From the NCBI GenBank assembly GCA_031413415.1, contig JANOET010000197.1, positions 1 to 28,357 of the forward strand: a DNA stretch of 28,357 nt. The letters run 5' to 3'. Below are positions 1-6,994 of this stretch, piece by piece. Under the pieces are notes generated by a model that had not been told where the DNA came from, searched no databases, and saw only the letters and a list, made by a program, of their open reading frames with translations. Made by a program: the position numbers and the translations under genes. Source of the stretch: UBA668 sp031413415. Lineage in GTDB: Bacteria > Actinomycetota > Acidimicrobiia > Acidimicrobiales > Ilumatobacteraceae. Numbering within the stretch: the stretch's first letter is position 1; each line of letters starts with the position of its first letter.

Positions 1-348
1 GCAGGGGTCGAGCAGATCACCAGCGCGAGGGCGCTGCGACTCGGCGTGATCCTCGGTGGGGTGAACCCGAAGAACTTCGCGCTTGCGATGTCCGCCATGG
101 TGGCGGTCGCCGGGGCCACCACCGATGGAGGCAGGGCCTGGGTGGCGGCGCTGATTTTCGTGGCCATCGGTTCGGGCGCTGTCGTCGGTGCAGTGGCGGC
201 GCGGTTGATCCTGGGCGACCGGGCAGCCGATCCGCTCGACGAGGTGAAGCGGTTCATGCTCGACAACAACGCGGTCATCATGATGGTCGTCCTGCTGTTG
301 CTGGGTGCCAAGATCCTCGGTGACGGCCTCGCCGGTCTCGGCACCTGA
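1..348 (+). CDS. GAP/Sap-like membrane protein, C-terminal part
   Basis: The reading frame is open from the first base, so the gene starts upstream of the window; only its last 115 or so residues are present. The visible part holds an Asn-Pro-Lys-Asn motif (frame residues 22-25) followed by a hydrophobic helix, a second helix near GAVVGAVAARLIL, a short charged loop with DEVKRFMLDNN, and a final helix rich in Leu and Val. This layout resembles the GAP family (Sap, sulfolipid-1-addressing protein), small multi-helix integral membrane proteins of Actinobacteria linked to lipid export. The match rests on the NPKN motif and helix pattern only. An internal GTG at 46 could be read as a start, but the residues before it continue the family pattern. 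The next gene begins 14 bases after the stop, so the two may be cotranscribed. Confidence 0.6.
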   Translation, partial: AGVEQITSARALRLGVILGGVNPKNFALAMSAMVAVAGATTDGGRAWVAALIFVAIGSGAVVGAVAARLILGDRAADPLDEVKRFMLDNNAVIMMVVLLLLGAKILGDGLAGLGT

Positions 349-362
349 TCAGAAGGAACTCC

Positions 363-1040
363 ATGCGACTCCACGTGCAACGTTCGGGCAGCGGCACGCC
401 GTCACTGGTGTTCGTCCACGGCCTTGGCGGCACGACGGCCACCTGGGACGGTGTCGTCGCCCTGCTGTCGTCGTCGCACTCGACCGTGGCCGTCGATCTG
501 CTCGGCCACGGTCGATCACCCGTCCCCGACGATCCGTCGCTGTACACCCGCGACGCTGCGCTCGCCGACCTCGACGAGGTGCTCGCCGCCTTCGACGGTC
601 CCACGGTGCTCGTCGGCCACTCGCTCGGTGGCTACCTGTCCCTCGCCCACGCCGCCACCCGGCCCGGTGCAGCAGCCGGCATCGTCGTGCTGAACACCGG
701 CCCCGGCTTCCGCGATCCTGAGAAGCGTGACGGCTGGAACGAGCGGTCGCGACGCAACGCGCACCGCTTCGGTGTGCCCGTCCAGGCGACGAACCTGAAC
801 CTGCAGGAGGACTCGGTGGTGATGGAGCGCCTGGCGGACATGACGGTGCCGACGCTCGTGCTCGCTGGCTCGGCCGATCGCGAGGAGTACACGGTGAGCG
901 GCCAGTACCTCGAACGCAAGATGCCGCACGCGCGACTGCAGGTCGTGGAAGGGGGCGAGCACAACATGCAGGAGTCGCACGCCGCCGACGTGGCCGCGGC
1001 CATCGAGGCGTTCGTGGCCGAACTGCCGCTCGACCGCTGA
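363..1040 (+). CDS. alpha/beta hydrolase
   Basis: A 225-residue alpha/beta-hydrolase-fold enzyme. Visible elements are the oxyanion-hole motif HGLGG (residues 19-23), the nucleophile elbow GHSLGG with Ser87, a probable acid Asp172 in the segment AGSADREE, and the catalytic His200 in EGGEHNM. That completes a Ser-Asp-His triad. The protein is shorter than the usual 250-300 residues because the cap region between strands 6 and 7 is small. The substrate cannot be told; such enzymes act on esters, lactones or related bonds in the cytoplasm. The ATG is preceded by AAGGA at good spacing. The stop TGA directly abuts the stop of the convergent gene on the other strand, leaving no room for a terminator. 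Confidence 0.85.
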   Translation: MRLHVQRSGSGTPSLVFVHGLGGTTATWDGVVALLSSSHSTVAVDLLGHGRSPVPDDPSLYTRDAALADLDEVLAAFDGPTVLVGHSLGGYLSLAHAATRPGAAAGIVVLNTGPGFRDPEKRDGWNERSRRNAHRFGVPVQATNLNLQEDSVVMERLADMTVPTLVLAGSADREEYTVSGQYLERKMPHARLQVVEGGEHNMQESHAADVAAAIEAFVAELPLDR

Positions 1041-2282
1041 TCAGTCGGTGATGGCGGCGTAGACCAGGCTGCGGAGCTGGCCGCGGAAGTCGAACGACGC
1101 CGAGGGCATCAGCTGTGTGGCGAACACCACCCACAGGTCCTCCACCGGATCCACCCAGAACACGGTCGACGCGGCGCCACCCCAGTAGAAGTCGTGCCGC
1201 GTCAACGCGCCCGTGGCGACTTGGTCGATGGTGCTGGCGAAGCCGAGGCCGAAGCCGACCCCGACGTTGCCGTACTGGGTGAGCAGTTCGACGTCGAGTG
1301 CGGCGAGGTCCTTGCCGCCCGGCAGATGGTTCTGTCGCATCAGTTCCAGGGTGCGCGGACCGATGATGCGACGGCCGTCGAACTGGCCGCCCTGGCGGAG
1401 CATGTCGCAGAAGATCGTGTAGTCGGCGATGGTGCCGACGAGGCCGCCGCCCCCGCTGACGAACGCCGGCTCGCGCAGGTAGGCGCTCGTGGTCGGGTCG
1501 TCCATCAGGGTGGTCGTCTTGTCCGCGTTGCGCTGGTAGTTGGCGGCGAAGCGATGTGCCTTGTCGGCGGGAACCTGGAACGAGGTGTCGTGCATGCCGA
1601 GCGGGTCGAGGATGTGCTCCTGCAGGTACTCGGCGAACGGCTGGCCGCTGATCTTCTCCACGAGCGCCCCGCAGGCGTCGGTGGCGAGCGAGTACTGGTA
1701 CGCCGTGCCGGGCTGGAAGCGCAGTGGGACCGTCGACAGCTTCTCCATGAACTCGTCCATCGACGTGGGCACCCCCCTGCTGCGGATGTGATTGGCCTGG
1801 TAGACGCGATCGATCGGGTGCACTTCCATACCCATCAGCAACCCGCCGTAGGTGAGTCCGCTGGTGTGGCTGAGCAGGTCGCGGAAGCTGATGCGGCGAT
1901 GGGCTGGCTCGGTGGCCATGTCGTCGGCCGTGTCGCTGGATGGGCCGCTCACCCAGACTCGGTGCTGTTTCCAAGACGGGAAGAACCGCGACACCGGATC
2001 GTCGAGCCGGAACAGGCCGCGCTCGAACAGCTGCATCAGCGCGATCGAGGTGAGCGGCTTGGTCATCGAGTAGATGCGGAAGATCGTGTCGTTGCCGATG
2101 GGGACGTTGCGTTCGCGGTCGCGCAGTCCGAGCGATGCGTGGTACGCGACCTTTCCGTGGCGGCCCACGGCTACCTCGGCGCCTGCGATCTTCCCCTTCG
2201 ACACGTAGTGCTGGTCCAGGTGCGCAGCGATGCGTTGCAACCGTCCTGCGTCCAAACCAGTTCCGGCGATGTCGACGTGCAC
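1041..2282 (-). CDS. serine hydrolase of the class C beta-lactamase fold (family VIII esterase-like)
   Basis: A 413-residue penicillin-binding-protein-fold hydrolase. The catalytic SxxK motif is Ser72-Met-Thr-Lys75; the Tyr of the second motif is Tyr197 in QYSLATD, a form typical of family VIII carboxylesterases and EstB-like proteins rather than true beta-lactamases, which have YxN. A C-terminal segment FYWGGAAST with a following FWVDP replaces the KTG box, again as in the esterases. No signal peptide is visible, so it probably acts in the cytoplasm on small esters. It starts with GTG; GGGAGA lies 4 bases upstream and forms one arm of a palindrome shared with the divergent rlmA. A beta-lactam-hydrolysing role is possible but less likely. 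Confidence 0.85.
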   Translation of the reverse strand: MHVDIAGTGLDAGRLQRIAAHLDQHYVSKGKIAGAEVAVGRHGKVAYHASLGLRDRERNVPIGNDTIFRIYSMTKPLTSIALMQLFERGLFRLDDPVSRFFPSWKQHRVWVSGPSSDTADDMATEPAHRRISFRDLLSHTSGLTYGGLLMGMEVHPIDRVYQANHIRSRGVPTSMDEFMEKLSTVPLRFQPGTAYQYSLATDACGALVEKISGQPFAEYLQEHILDPLGMHDTSFQVPADKAHRFAANYQRNADKTTTLMDDPTTSAYLREPAFVSGGGGLVGTIADYTIFCDMLRQGGQFDGRRIIGPRTLELMRQNHLPGGKDLAALDVELLTQYGNVGVGFGLGFASTIDQVATGALTRHDFYWGGAASTVFWVDPVEDLWVVFATQLMPSASFDFRGQLRSLVYAAITD

Positions 2283-2286
2283 TGCG

Positions 2287-2299
2287 TCTCCCTGGGAGA
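2287..2299. promoter_or_regulatory. palindrome carrying Shine-Dalgarno sequences for both strands
   Basis: TCTCCC-T-GGGAGA sits in the 25-base gap between the GTG of the esterase gene (2282, minus) and the ATG of rlmA (2308, plus). Each arm reads GGGAGA on the strand where it is needed: 8 bases before the rlmA ATG and 4 bases before the esterase GTG. Because only 25 bases separate the start codons, each promoter must lie within the opposite coding region and the 5' leaders must be complementary to each other. This is seen directly; use of both arms by ribosomes is inferred. Confidence 0.6.
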
Positions 2300-2307
2300 A
2301 TCGATCG

Positions 2308-3117
2308 ATGTCCGTGAGCTATCGATGCCCCCACTGTGGCGAACAGCTCACGGAGCTCGAGCGTACGTGGTCGTGCGCGTCCGGCCACATGTTCGACATC
2401 GCGCGCGAGGGCTACGTCAACCTCATCGTCGGAGGGCGTCTGGCCGGCGGCCCGAGCGGCGACGACGACGCAATGGTGCGCGCTCGCCGCGCGGTGTTCG
2501 ACGCCGGGTGCTACGACCCGATCCTCGACACAGTGGCGAGGGTCGTGAGCACGGCGCTGGCCGCGCGGGATGGTCGCTCGGACGTCGCTGTGCTCGACGC
2601 CGGCTGTGGCGAGGGCAGCTATCTGGCTCGTGCCGCGAGCGCGTCGGGTGCAGCCGGTTGGGGGATCGACATCTCCAAGTCTGCGGTGCGGTTGGCGGCG
2701 CGCCGTCACCCGCAGTGCCGGTTCGCCGTGGCGTCGTCGTACCGCCTGCCGTTCGGCGACGACTCGTTCGACGCGCTGATCGACGTGTTCTCGCCGCGCC
2801 CGTTCGACGAGCTGCGGCGCGTGCTGCGGCCCGGCGGTGTGGCGGTCGTCGTGACGCCGGGTCCCGGTCACCTGGCGCAGTTGAAGGCGCTCGTCTACGA
2901 CCGCCCGCGGCCGCACGTCGACGACGAGTCTGCACCCGAGGCCGAGTCGGTAGAGCGGGTGGGGTTCACGGTCGATCTCGCCGAGCCGACGTCGCGACGC
3001 AACCTGTTGGAGATGACGCCCTACTGGTGGAGCACCACCGATGAGCGGCGGGCTCAGGTCGAGGCGGCACTCACGTCGGTCGAGGCCGACATGGTGCTCA
3101 CGACGTACCGTCGCTGA
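2308..3117 (+). CDS. rlmA: 23S rRNA (guanine-N1)-methyltransferase RlmA
   Basis: A 269-residue protein, the same length as E. coli RlmA. The N-terminus carries a zinc-binding motif, Cys7-x2-Cys10, Cys23 and His27, in the context YRCPHCG and SCASGHMFD, followed by the family phrase REGYVNLI. The S-adenosylmethionine site is LDAGCGEG at residues 96-103, and DVFSPRPFDELRRVL further on is typical of the family. It methylates N1 of a guanine in helix 35 of 23S rRNA. In actinobacteria the homologue (RlmAII/TlrB type) targets G748 and affects tylosin-class macrolide binding; which guanine is used here cannot be read from the sequence. An upstream in-frame ATG at 2230 lies inside the divergent esterase gene; the ATG at 2308, with GGGAGA 8 bases upstream and the Zn motif immediately after, is the better start. 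Confidence 0.9.
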   Translation: MSVSYRCPHCGEQLTELERTWSCASGHMFDIAREGYVNLIVGGRLAGGPSGDDDAMVRARRAVFDAGCYDPILDTVARVVSTALAARDGRSDVAVLDAGCGEGSYLARAASASGAAGWGIDISKSAVRLAARRHPQCRFAVASSYRLPFGDDSFDALIDVFSPRPFDELRRVLRPGGVAVVVTPGPGHLAQLKALVYDRPRPHVDDESAPEAESVERVGFTVDLAEPTSRRNLLEMTPYWWSTTDERRAQVEAALTSVEADMVLTTYRR

Positions 3118-3140
3118 CCGCTGACCGCTGACCGCTGACC
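3113..3140 (+). repeat. four tandem copies of GCTGACC across the rlmA stop
   Basis: The 7-base unit GCTGACC occurs four times without interruption, beginning in the last codons of rlmA. Since 7 is not a multiple of 3, the TGA in successive units falls in all three forward frames (3115, 3122, 3129, 3136). The first TGA is the stop of rlmA. Likely a slippage product; a translation-barrier role is possible. Confidence 0.9.
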
Positions 3141-3162
3141 TGGCCCGGTGGGGTCGCCGAAC

Positions 3163-4308
3163 TCAGTTGACCTTGAGGGCGGCGCTGAAGACCTTCTTCG
3201 GCTTCAGCTCGGTGGCGATGCGGGTGGCGATGGCCTGGAACGCCTTGGCGGTCTCGCTGTCGGGGTCGGCGACGGTGATCGGTTTGCCGTCGTCGCCGCC
3301 TTCACGCAGCGCCTGCACCAGCGGCAGCTGGCCGAGCAAGGGAACCTCGAGCTCGTCGGCGAGCTCCTGGCCGCCACCTGCACCGAAGATCTCGTAGCGC
3401 TTCCCGTCGTCGCCTGTGAACCAGCTCATGTTCTCGATGATGCCCTTCACGGGCAGGTTCACCTTCTGCGCCATCGCCGCCGACAGGCGGGCGACCTTCT
3501 GCGCAGCGGGTTGCGGGGTGGTGACGACGTACACCTCGCCACGGGGCAGGTACTGGCTGAGGCTGAGCGCGATGTCGCCGGTGCCGGGCGGCATGTCGAT
3601 GAGCAGGAAGTCGGGCTCGTCCCAGAACACGTCGGCCAGGAACTGCTCGAGCGCTTTGTGCAGCATGGGCCCTCGCCAGATGACGGCCTGGCCCTCGGGA
3701 ACGAAGTAGCCGATGCTGATGCAGGTCACGCCGTTGGCAGCCGGCGGCACGAGCATGTCGTCGATGACGACCGGGTCGCGGTCGGTGCCGAGCATTCGGG
3801 GAATGGAGTAGCCGTAGATGTCGGCGTCGACGACGCCCACCTTGTAGCCCTGCGAGGCCAGCGCGACCGCGAGGTTGACGGTGACGCTGCTCTTGCCGAC
3901 GCCGCCCTTGCCGCTGCTGATGAGCAGTGGGCGGGTCTTGTTGCCGGGCTGGTTGAACGGCACGGCCTTGCCCTCGGCATGTCCGTGGCCACCCTGCTGG
4001 TTCGGCGCGCCACCACCGTGGCCGGCGCCACCCATGATCTCGCGCACCTTGCCGCGCTCGGCGTCGGTCATGACGCCGAAGTCGAGGGCCACCACGTCGA
4101 CGCCGTCGAGTGCCGTGACCGCCGTGGCGACGCGGGACTGGATCTCGTTCTTCAACGGGCAGCCGGGGACGGTGAGGGCGATCTCGATGCGCGCCGTGGT
4201 GCCATCGAGTTGCACCGATCGGACCATGCCCAGGTCGACGATGCTGCGGTGCAGCTCGGGGTCCTCCACGGGGCGAAGGGCATCGATGATCTGCTCGGTG
4301 GTGGGCAT
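3163..4308 (-). CDS. mrp: Mrp/ApbC family Fe-S cluster carrier ATPase
   Basis: A 381-residue Mrp/NBP35-type protein. Residues 1-85 form a MIP18/DUF59 domain with the phrase VEDPELHRSIVDLGMV and Cys50 in VPGCPLKNEIQ. A Gly/His-rich linker (about 93-112) follows, then a P-loop ATPase with deviant Walker A GKGGVGKS (133-140), a switch region DADIYGYSIPRMLG, and LIDMPPGTGD. Family members carry or transfer Fe-S clusters in the cytosol. The CxxC that binds the bridging cluster in many ApbC proteins is absent: after ENMSWF comes TGDDGKRYEIFG, as I recall for actinobacterial Mrp. The open frame runs further upstream through the divergent regulator, but the ATG at 4308, with GGAG 8 bases before it and the first DUF59 residues right after, is the start. 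Divergence from a SufR-like regulator fits an Fe-S role. Confidence 0.9.
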   Translation of the reverse strand: MPTTEQIIDALRPVEDPELHRSIVDLGMVRSVQLDGTTARIEIALTVPGCPLKNEIQSRVATAVTALDGVDVVALDFGVMTDAERGKVREIMGGAGHGGGAPNQQGGHGHAEGKAVPFNQPGNKTRPLLISSGKGGVGKSSVTVNLAVALASQGYKVGVVDADIYGYSIPRMLGTDRDPVVIDDMLVPPAANGVTCISIGYFVPEGQAVIWRGPMLHKALEQFLADVFWDEPDFLLIDMPPGTGDIALSLSQYLPRGEVYVVTTPQPAAQKVARLSAAMAQKVNLPVKGIIENMSWFTGDDGKRYEIFGAGGGQELADELEVPLLGQLPLVQALREGGDDGKPITVADPDSETAKAFQAIATRIATELKPKKVFSAALKVN

Positions 4309-4364
4309 CGGGGGTCTCCGGTCGGGCGGTTCGTGGCTGCGCGTCCGAATTACCACTACGCGCA

Positions 4365-4380
4365 TAGGTAGAATACCTGC
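4365..4380. promoter_or_regulatory. mrp/sufR-like divergent promoter and palindromic operator
   Basis: AGGTA-GAA-TACCT (4366-4378) is a 13-base inverted repeat in the 72-base gap between mrp and the regulator gene. It contains TAGAAT (4369-4374), a -10 hexamer whose predicted transcription start is base 4381, the first base of the regulator's GTG. On the other strand the same bases read TATTCT (4375-4370), a -10 for mrp with a leader of about 55 bases. No good -35 is visible for either. A protein bound here would cover both promoters. Confidence 0.55.
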
Positions 4381-5097
4381 GTGGCCACGAACGCGACCTC
4401 CTTCACGAGCACCGTCTCGGCCATCACCGATGCGTTCGGCGATCCCACCCGTCGCGGTATCTACCTGATGGCCCGAGAACGCGAGCAGGGTGTCACCGCA
4501 GCGCAGGTTGCCGAGCAGTTCGGCGTCCACCCGAACGTCGCCCGCCACCACCTCGACAAACTGTCGGCCGGCGGCTACCTCGAGGTGGTCATCGAACGGG
4601 CCGAGGGTGCAGGGGCGGGGCGACCGTCGAAGCACTATCGGGTGCCGGCCGACGCCCGAGCGGATGTGGTCGATGTGCCGGTGAAGAGCGACGACCTGGT
4701 GCTGTCGTTGCTCGGCCGCGCATTGCGCTTGCTGCCACGCGAGCAGGCCGAACTGATGGCCGAGGAGGTCGGGCAGGAGTACGGCGCGGCGATGGCGCTG
4801 GGGATGACCGGTCCCGACCTCTCCGCCGGCCAACGCAGTCTGCGCTCGGCGATGCAAGCCGTCGCCGATGCGCTCACGGCGCACGGATTCGCCGCCCATG
4901 CCGATCAGCGCAACAACCAGATGCGGATCATCAACAACCACTGCCCGTTCGGCGACGTCGCGATCGAGCACCCGGTCATCTGCGCGGTCGACCGCGGCAT
5001 GGTGCGCGGCATGTTGGCGGCGCTGCACGGCGACGCCGACGTGAGCACCCTGCAGTCGCTCCCTCAGGGCGACACCTTCTGCGCCACCTCCGTCTGA
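4381..5097 (+). CDS. SufR-like Fe-S-sensing transcriptional regulator
   Basis: A 238-residue DNA-binding protein. Residues 15-90 form an ArsR/DeoR-type winged helix: FGDPTRRGIYL, VTAAQVAEQFGVHPNVARHHLDKL, a wing with GAGRPSKHYRV. The C-terminal part carries Cys188 (HCPFGD), Cys201 (VICAVDRGMVRG) and Cys234 (DTFCATSV). This CPF plus two later cysteines matches SufR, the Fe-S-binding repressor of the suf operon in cyanobacteria and mycobacteria. No suf genes are in view; the neighbour is mrp on the opposite strand. The gene starts with GTG at 4381, has no Shine-Dalgarno sequence, and has TAGAAT placed so that transcription would begin at the start codon, so it is probably leaderless. Autoregulation through the overlapping palindrome is inferred. 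Confidence 0.8.
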   Translation: MATNATSFTSTVSAITDAFGDPTRRGIYLMAREREQGVTAAQVAEQFGVHPNVARHHLDKLSAGGYLEVVIERAEGAGAGRPSKHYRVPADARADVVDVPVKSDDLVLSLLGRALRLLPREQAELMAEEVGQEYGAAMALGMTGPDLSAGQRSLRSAMQAVADALTAHGFAAHADQRNNQMRIINNHCPFGDVAIEHPVICAVDRGMVRGMLAALHGDADVSTLQSLPQGDTFCATSV

Positions 5098-5101
5098 CCC
5101 T

Positions 5102-5151
5102 GCACCAGGAACTTGAGTTCGCGGTGCGTTCACCAGGAACTCAAGTTCGCG
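5102..5151. repeat. intergenic pair of 21-base near-identical palindromic repeats
   Basis: Two 21-base units (5103-5123 and 5131-5151) differ at two central bases and lie 28 bases apart between the convergent stops of the SufR-like gene and the DJ-1 gene. The unit begins CACCAGGAACT and ends AGTTCGCG. Cores are GAACTTGAGTTC and GAACTCAAGTTC, reverse complements of each other, each with 5-base arms. The first unit also has an outer GCACC/GGTGC stem (5102-5127). No T-run follows, so a simple intrinsic terminator is not obvious; a REP-like dispersed repeat is the main alternative. Confidence 0.75.
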
Positions 5152-5154
5152 CCG

Positions 5155-5808
5155 TCATTGGCGGAGTTGGGCGTACTCGATGACGCGGGCGACGACGGCG
5201 TCGGCGTTTGGACCGGCCTGGACCTTGGCCAGGCTGCCGCAGTCGAACGAAGGCTGGGGGTCGTACTCGATCATCAGTTGCGCGGCCTCGGCTGCGGTGC
5301 GATCGACGAGCAGTTCGGTCAAGCGCAGCGCCATGTCGATGCCGCTGCTCACGCCCGCTGCGGTGATGATGCGCTCGTCCAGGTGCTCGACCACGCGGTC
5401 GGCGACGGGCGTCGCTCCGGTCGCCTCGAGTTCGGCGTAGCACGACCAATGTGTTGTCGCCGTCAGCCCCCGCAGCAACCCGGCAGCGCCGAGCACGATC
5501 GACCCGGTGCACACCGAGGTCGTGAACGTCGTGGTCGCGTGCGCGGTGCGCACCCACTCGAGGACACGGTCGTCGTGTTGCAACGCCCGTGTGCCGACGC
5601 CGCCGGGGAAGACGATCACGTCGGGACGTGGGAAGTCGTCGAACGTGCCGTCGACAATGATGCCCAGCAGCCCGTTCTCGCTGCGGACCTCGCCGCGTGC
5701 GTGGCCGATGAACGTGAGGTCGATCGACGGGATGCGCTGCAGCACCCCGTACGGCCCGATGCCGTCGAGTGCGGTGAAGCGGGGGAAGAGGGGAATGACG
5801 ACCTGCAT
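5155..5808 (-). CDS. DJ-1/PfpI family protein, isonitrile hydratase-like
   Basis: A 217-residue DJ-1/PfpI superfamily enzyme. The nucleophile is Cys100 in TTSVCTGS, at the turn after strand LEWVRTAHATTTF; Asp15 lies in FTALDGIGPYG near the N-terminus and Thr101 follows the cysteine. This Asp/Cys/Thr set matches Pseudomonas isonitrile (isocyanide) hydratase, which converts isonitriles to N-formamides; the family assignment is firm, the substrate only likely. The ATG has GAAAGG 8 bases upstream. It lies 47 bases downstream of a GlxA-type regulator on the same strand, so the two form an operon in which the regulator itself has a DJ-1-fold ligand domain. Confidence 0.8.
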   Translation of the reverse strand: MQVVIPLFPRFTALDGIGPYGVLQRIPSIDLTFIGHARGEVRSENGLLGIIVDGTFDDFPRPDVIVFPGGVGTRALQHDDRVLEWVRTAHATTTFTTSVCTGSIVLGAAGLLRGLTATTHWSCYAELEATGATPVADRVVEHLDERIITAAGVSSGIDMALRLTELLVDRTAAEAAQLMIEYDPQPSFDCGSLAKVQAGPNADAVVARVIEYAQLRQ

Positions 5809-5855
5809 GGTGGGTGCCTTTCGTAGGGTCTGGCGAGTGAGTCGGCGGGACGGGT

Positions 5856-6845
5856 TCAGGCGACGGTTCGGAATCGGCGTCGATACGTGTCGGGGGCGAC
5901 GCCGAGCCGTCGGTGGAACGAGCGACGCAACGTCTCGGCCGTACCGAATCCACAACGTGCGGCGATGACGTCGAGCGTGGCGTCGGTGGTCTCGAGTTCG
6001 TGGCGCGCTGCCTCGACGCGGACTCGCTCGACGTAACGCCCGGGGGGTTCGCCGACTTCGGCGGCGAACACCCGGCTGAAGTGCCGCACGCTCATCGCGG
6101 CCGCGGCCGCCAACGCAGGCAGCCGGTGGTCGCCGCCGGGCGCGGCCTCGACCAGCGCCTGGACCGCGCGCACCGTGGACCGTTCGGCCCGAGGTACCCA
6201 CACGGGGGCTGCGAACTGGGTCTGGCCGCCGGGGCGGTGCAGGAACATCACCAACCACCTCGCCACGGTCTGAGCCACTTCGACGCCCAGGTCGTCCTGC
6301 ACCATGGCGAGGGAGAGGTCGATTCCGGCGGTGACACCGGCGCTGGTCCACACTCGTCCGTCGTGGACGTAGATGGGGTCGGGGTCGACCGTCACTTCGG
6401 GGAACTCGGCGGCGAGGCGCCCGGCCCGCGCCCAGTGGGTGGTGACGGTCCGGCCGGTGAGCAAACCTGCCTCGGCAGCGAGGAACGTGCCGGTGCACAC
6501 CGTGGCCAGACGGCGACAGCCGGGTGCCGTGTTGCGGATCCAACCGATGAGGGCGGCGTCATGTCGTGCCCGATGCACACCGTCGCCGCCGGGCAGCACG
6601 AGGGTGTCGATCTCGGTCGCCGGCCCCACGGTCGCAAGGGGTGTCGTTCCCAGCTCGAGCCCGCTTTCGCAGCGCACGGGCCTGCCCTCGACCGAGAGGA
6701 GACTCACCCGGTAACCCCCGCGCCGCCCCAGCCCTGCGGCAACGCGAGTGGCCGACGAGAACACCTCCAATGGTCCGACGGCATCGAGCGACTGCAGTCC
6801 GGGGAAGGCGAGGATTGCGATGTGGCGCAACGCAGTGGCGGACAT
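5856..6845 (-). CDS. GlxA family AraC-type regulator with DJ-1 sensor domain
   Basis: A 329-residue two-domain regulator. Residues 1-190 are a DJ-1/PfpI-like domain (AILAFPGLQSLDAVGPLEVF; VLPGGDGVH; Cys117 in TVCTGTFLAAEAGLL). Residues about 220-325 are an AraC/XylS DNA-binding domain with two helix-turn-helix units: LAAAAAMSVRHFSRVFAAEVGE, and DVIAARCGFGTAETLRRSFHR. These proteins usually activate a neighbouring operon in response to a small ligand. Here the downstream gene is an isonitrile hydratase-like enzyme of the same fold, so an isonitrile, nitrile or related compound could be the signal; this is inference. The ATG at 6845 has no clear Shine-Dalgarno sequence but has a well-spaced promoter directly upstream. 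Confidence 0.85.
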   Translation of the reverse strand: MSATALRHIAILAFPGLQSLDAVGPLEVFSSATRVAAGLGRRGGYRVSLLSVEGRPVRCESGLELGTTPLATVGPATEIDTLVLPGGDGVHRARHDAALIGWIRNTAPGCRRLATVCTGTFLAAEAGLLTGRTVTTHWARAGRLAAEFPEVTVDPDPIYVHDGRVWTSAGVTAGIDLSLAMVQDDLGVEVAQTVARWLVMFLHRPGGQTQFAAPVWVPRAERSTVRAVQALVEAAPGGDHRLPALAAAAAMSVRHFSRVFAAEVGEPPGRYVERVRVEAARHELETTDATLDVIAARCGFGTAETLRRSFHRRLGVAPDTYRRRFRTVA

Positions 6846-6851
6846 GATGCC

Positions 6852-6886
6852 AGCGTGCCGTGCGCAGGGTGTGGCGTCAATGCCAC
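6852..6886 (-). promoter_or_regulatory. promoter and palindromic site of the GlxA-type regulator
   Basis: On the minus strand TTGACG (6880-6875) is followed after exactly 17 bases by CACGCT (6857-6852), which ends 6 bases before the ATG at 6845; transcription would start at the start codon. The -35 lies inside the inverted repeat GTGGC-N6-GCCAC (6871-6886), a plausible operator for autoregulation. The -10 is weak. The 6846-6994 intergenic stretch otherwise shows no clear element. Confidence 0.45.
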
Positions 6887-6994
6887 GACTCCCACGGTTT
6901 CGGCCAAGAATCTGGGGCGCGAGAACACGGTCGAGATGCCGTCATCGCAGGCCACGGATACCATGGCTGCGAACGACCCATTGAAAGGACCACC

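Noticed and set aside
1041..2282. True class C beta-lactamase
   Set aside because: The YxN and KTG motifs are replaced by YSL and WGG, and there is no signal peptide, which favours a family VIII esterase-like role.
349..2916. 855-codon open frame on the minus strand
   Set aside because: It crosses the alpha/beta hydrolase and rlmA on the opposite strand and the esterase gene in another frame. The product is Arg-rich and low in complexity.
4309..4380. Published SufR operator in the mrp gap
   Set aside because: No site of the cyanobacterial CAAC-N6-GTTG type is present; only the AGGTA-N3-TACCT palindrome is offered.
5102..5151. CRISPR array
   Set aside because: Only two units with a 7-base gap, near-palindromic, and no cas genes nearby.
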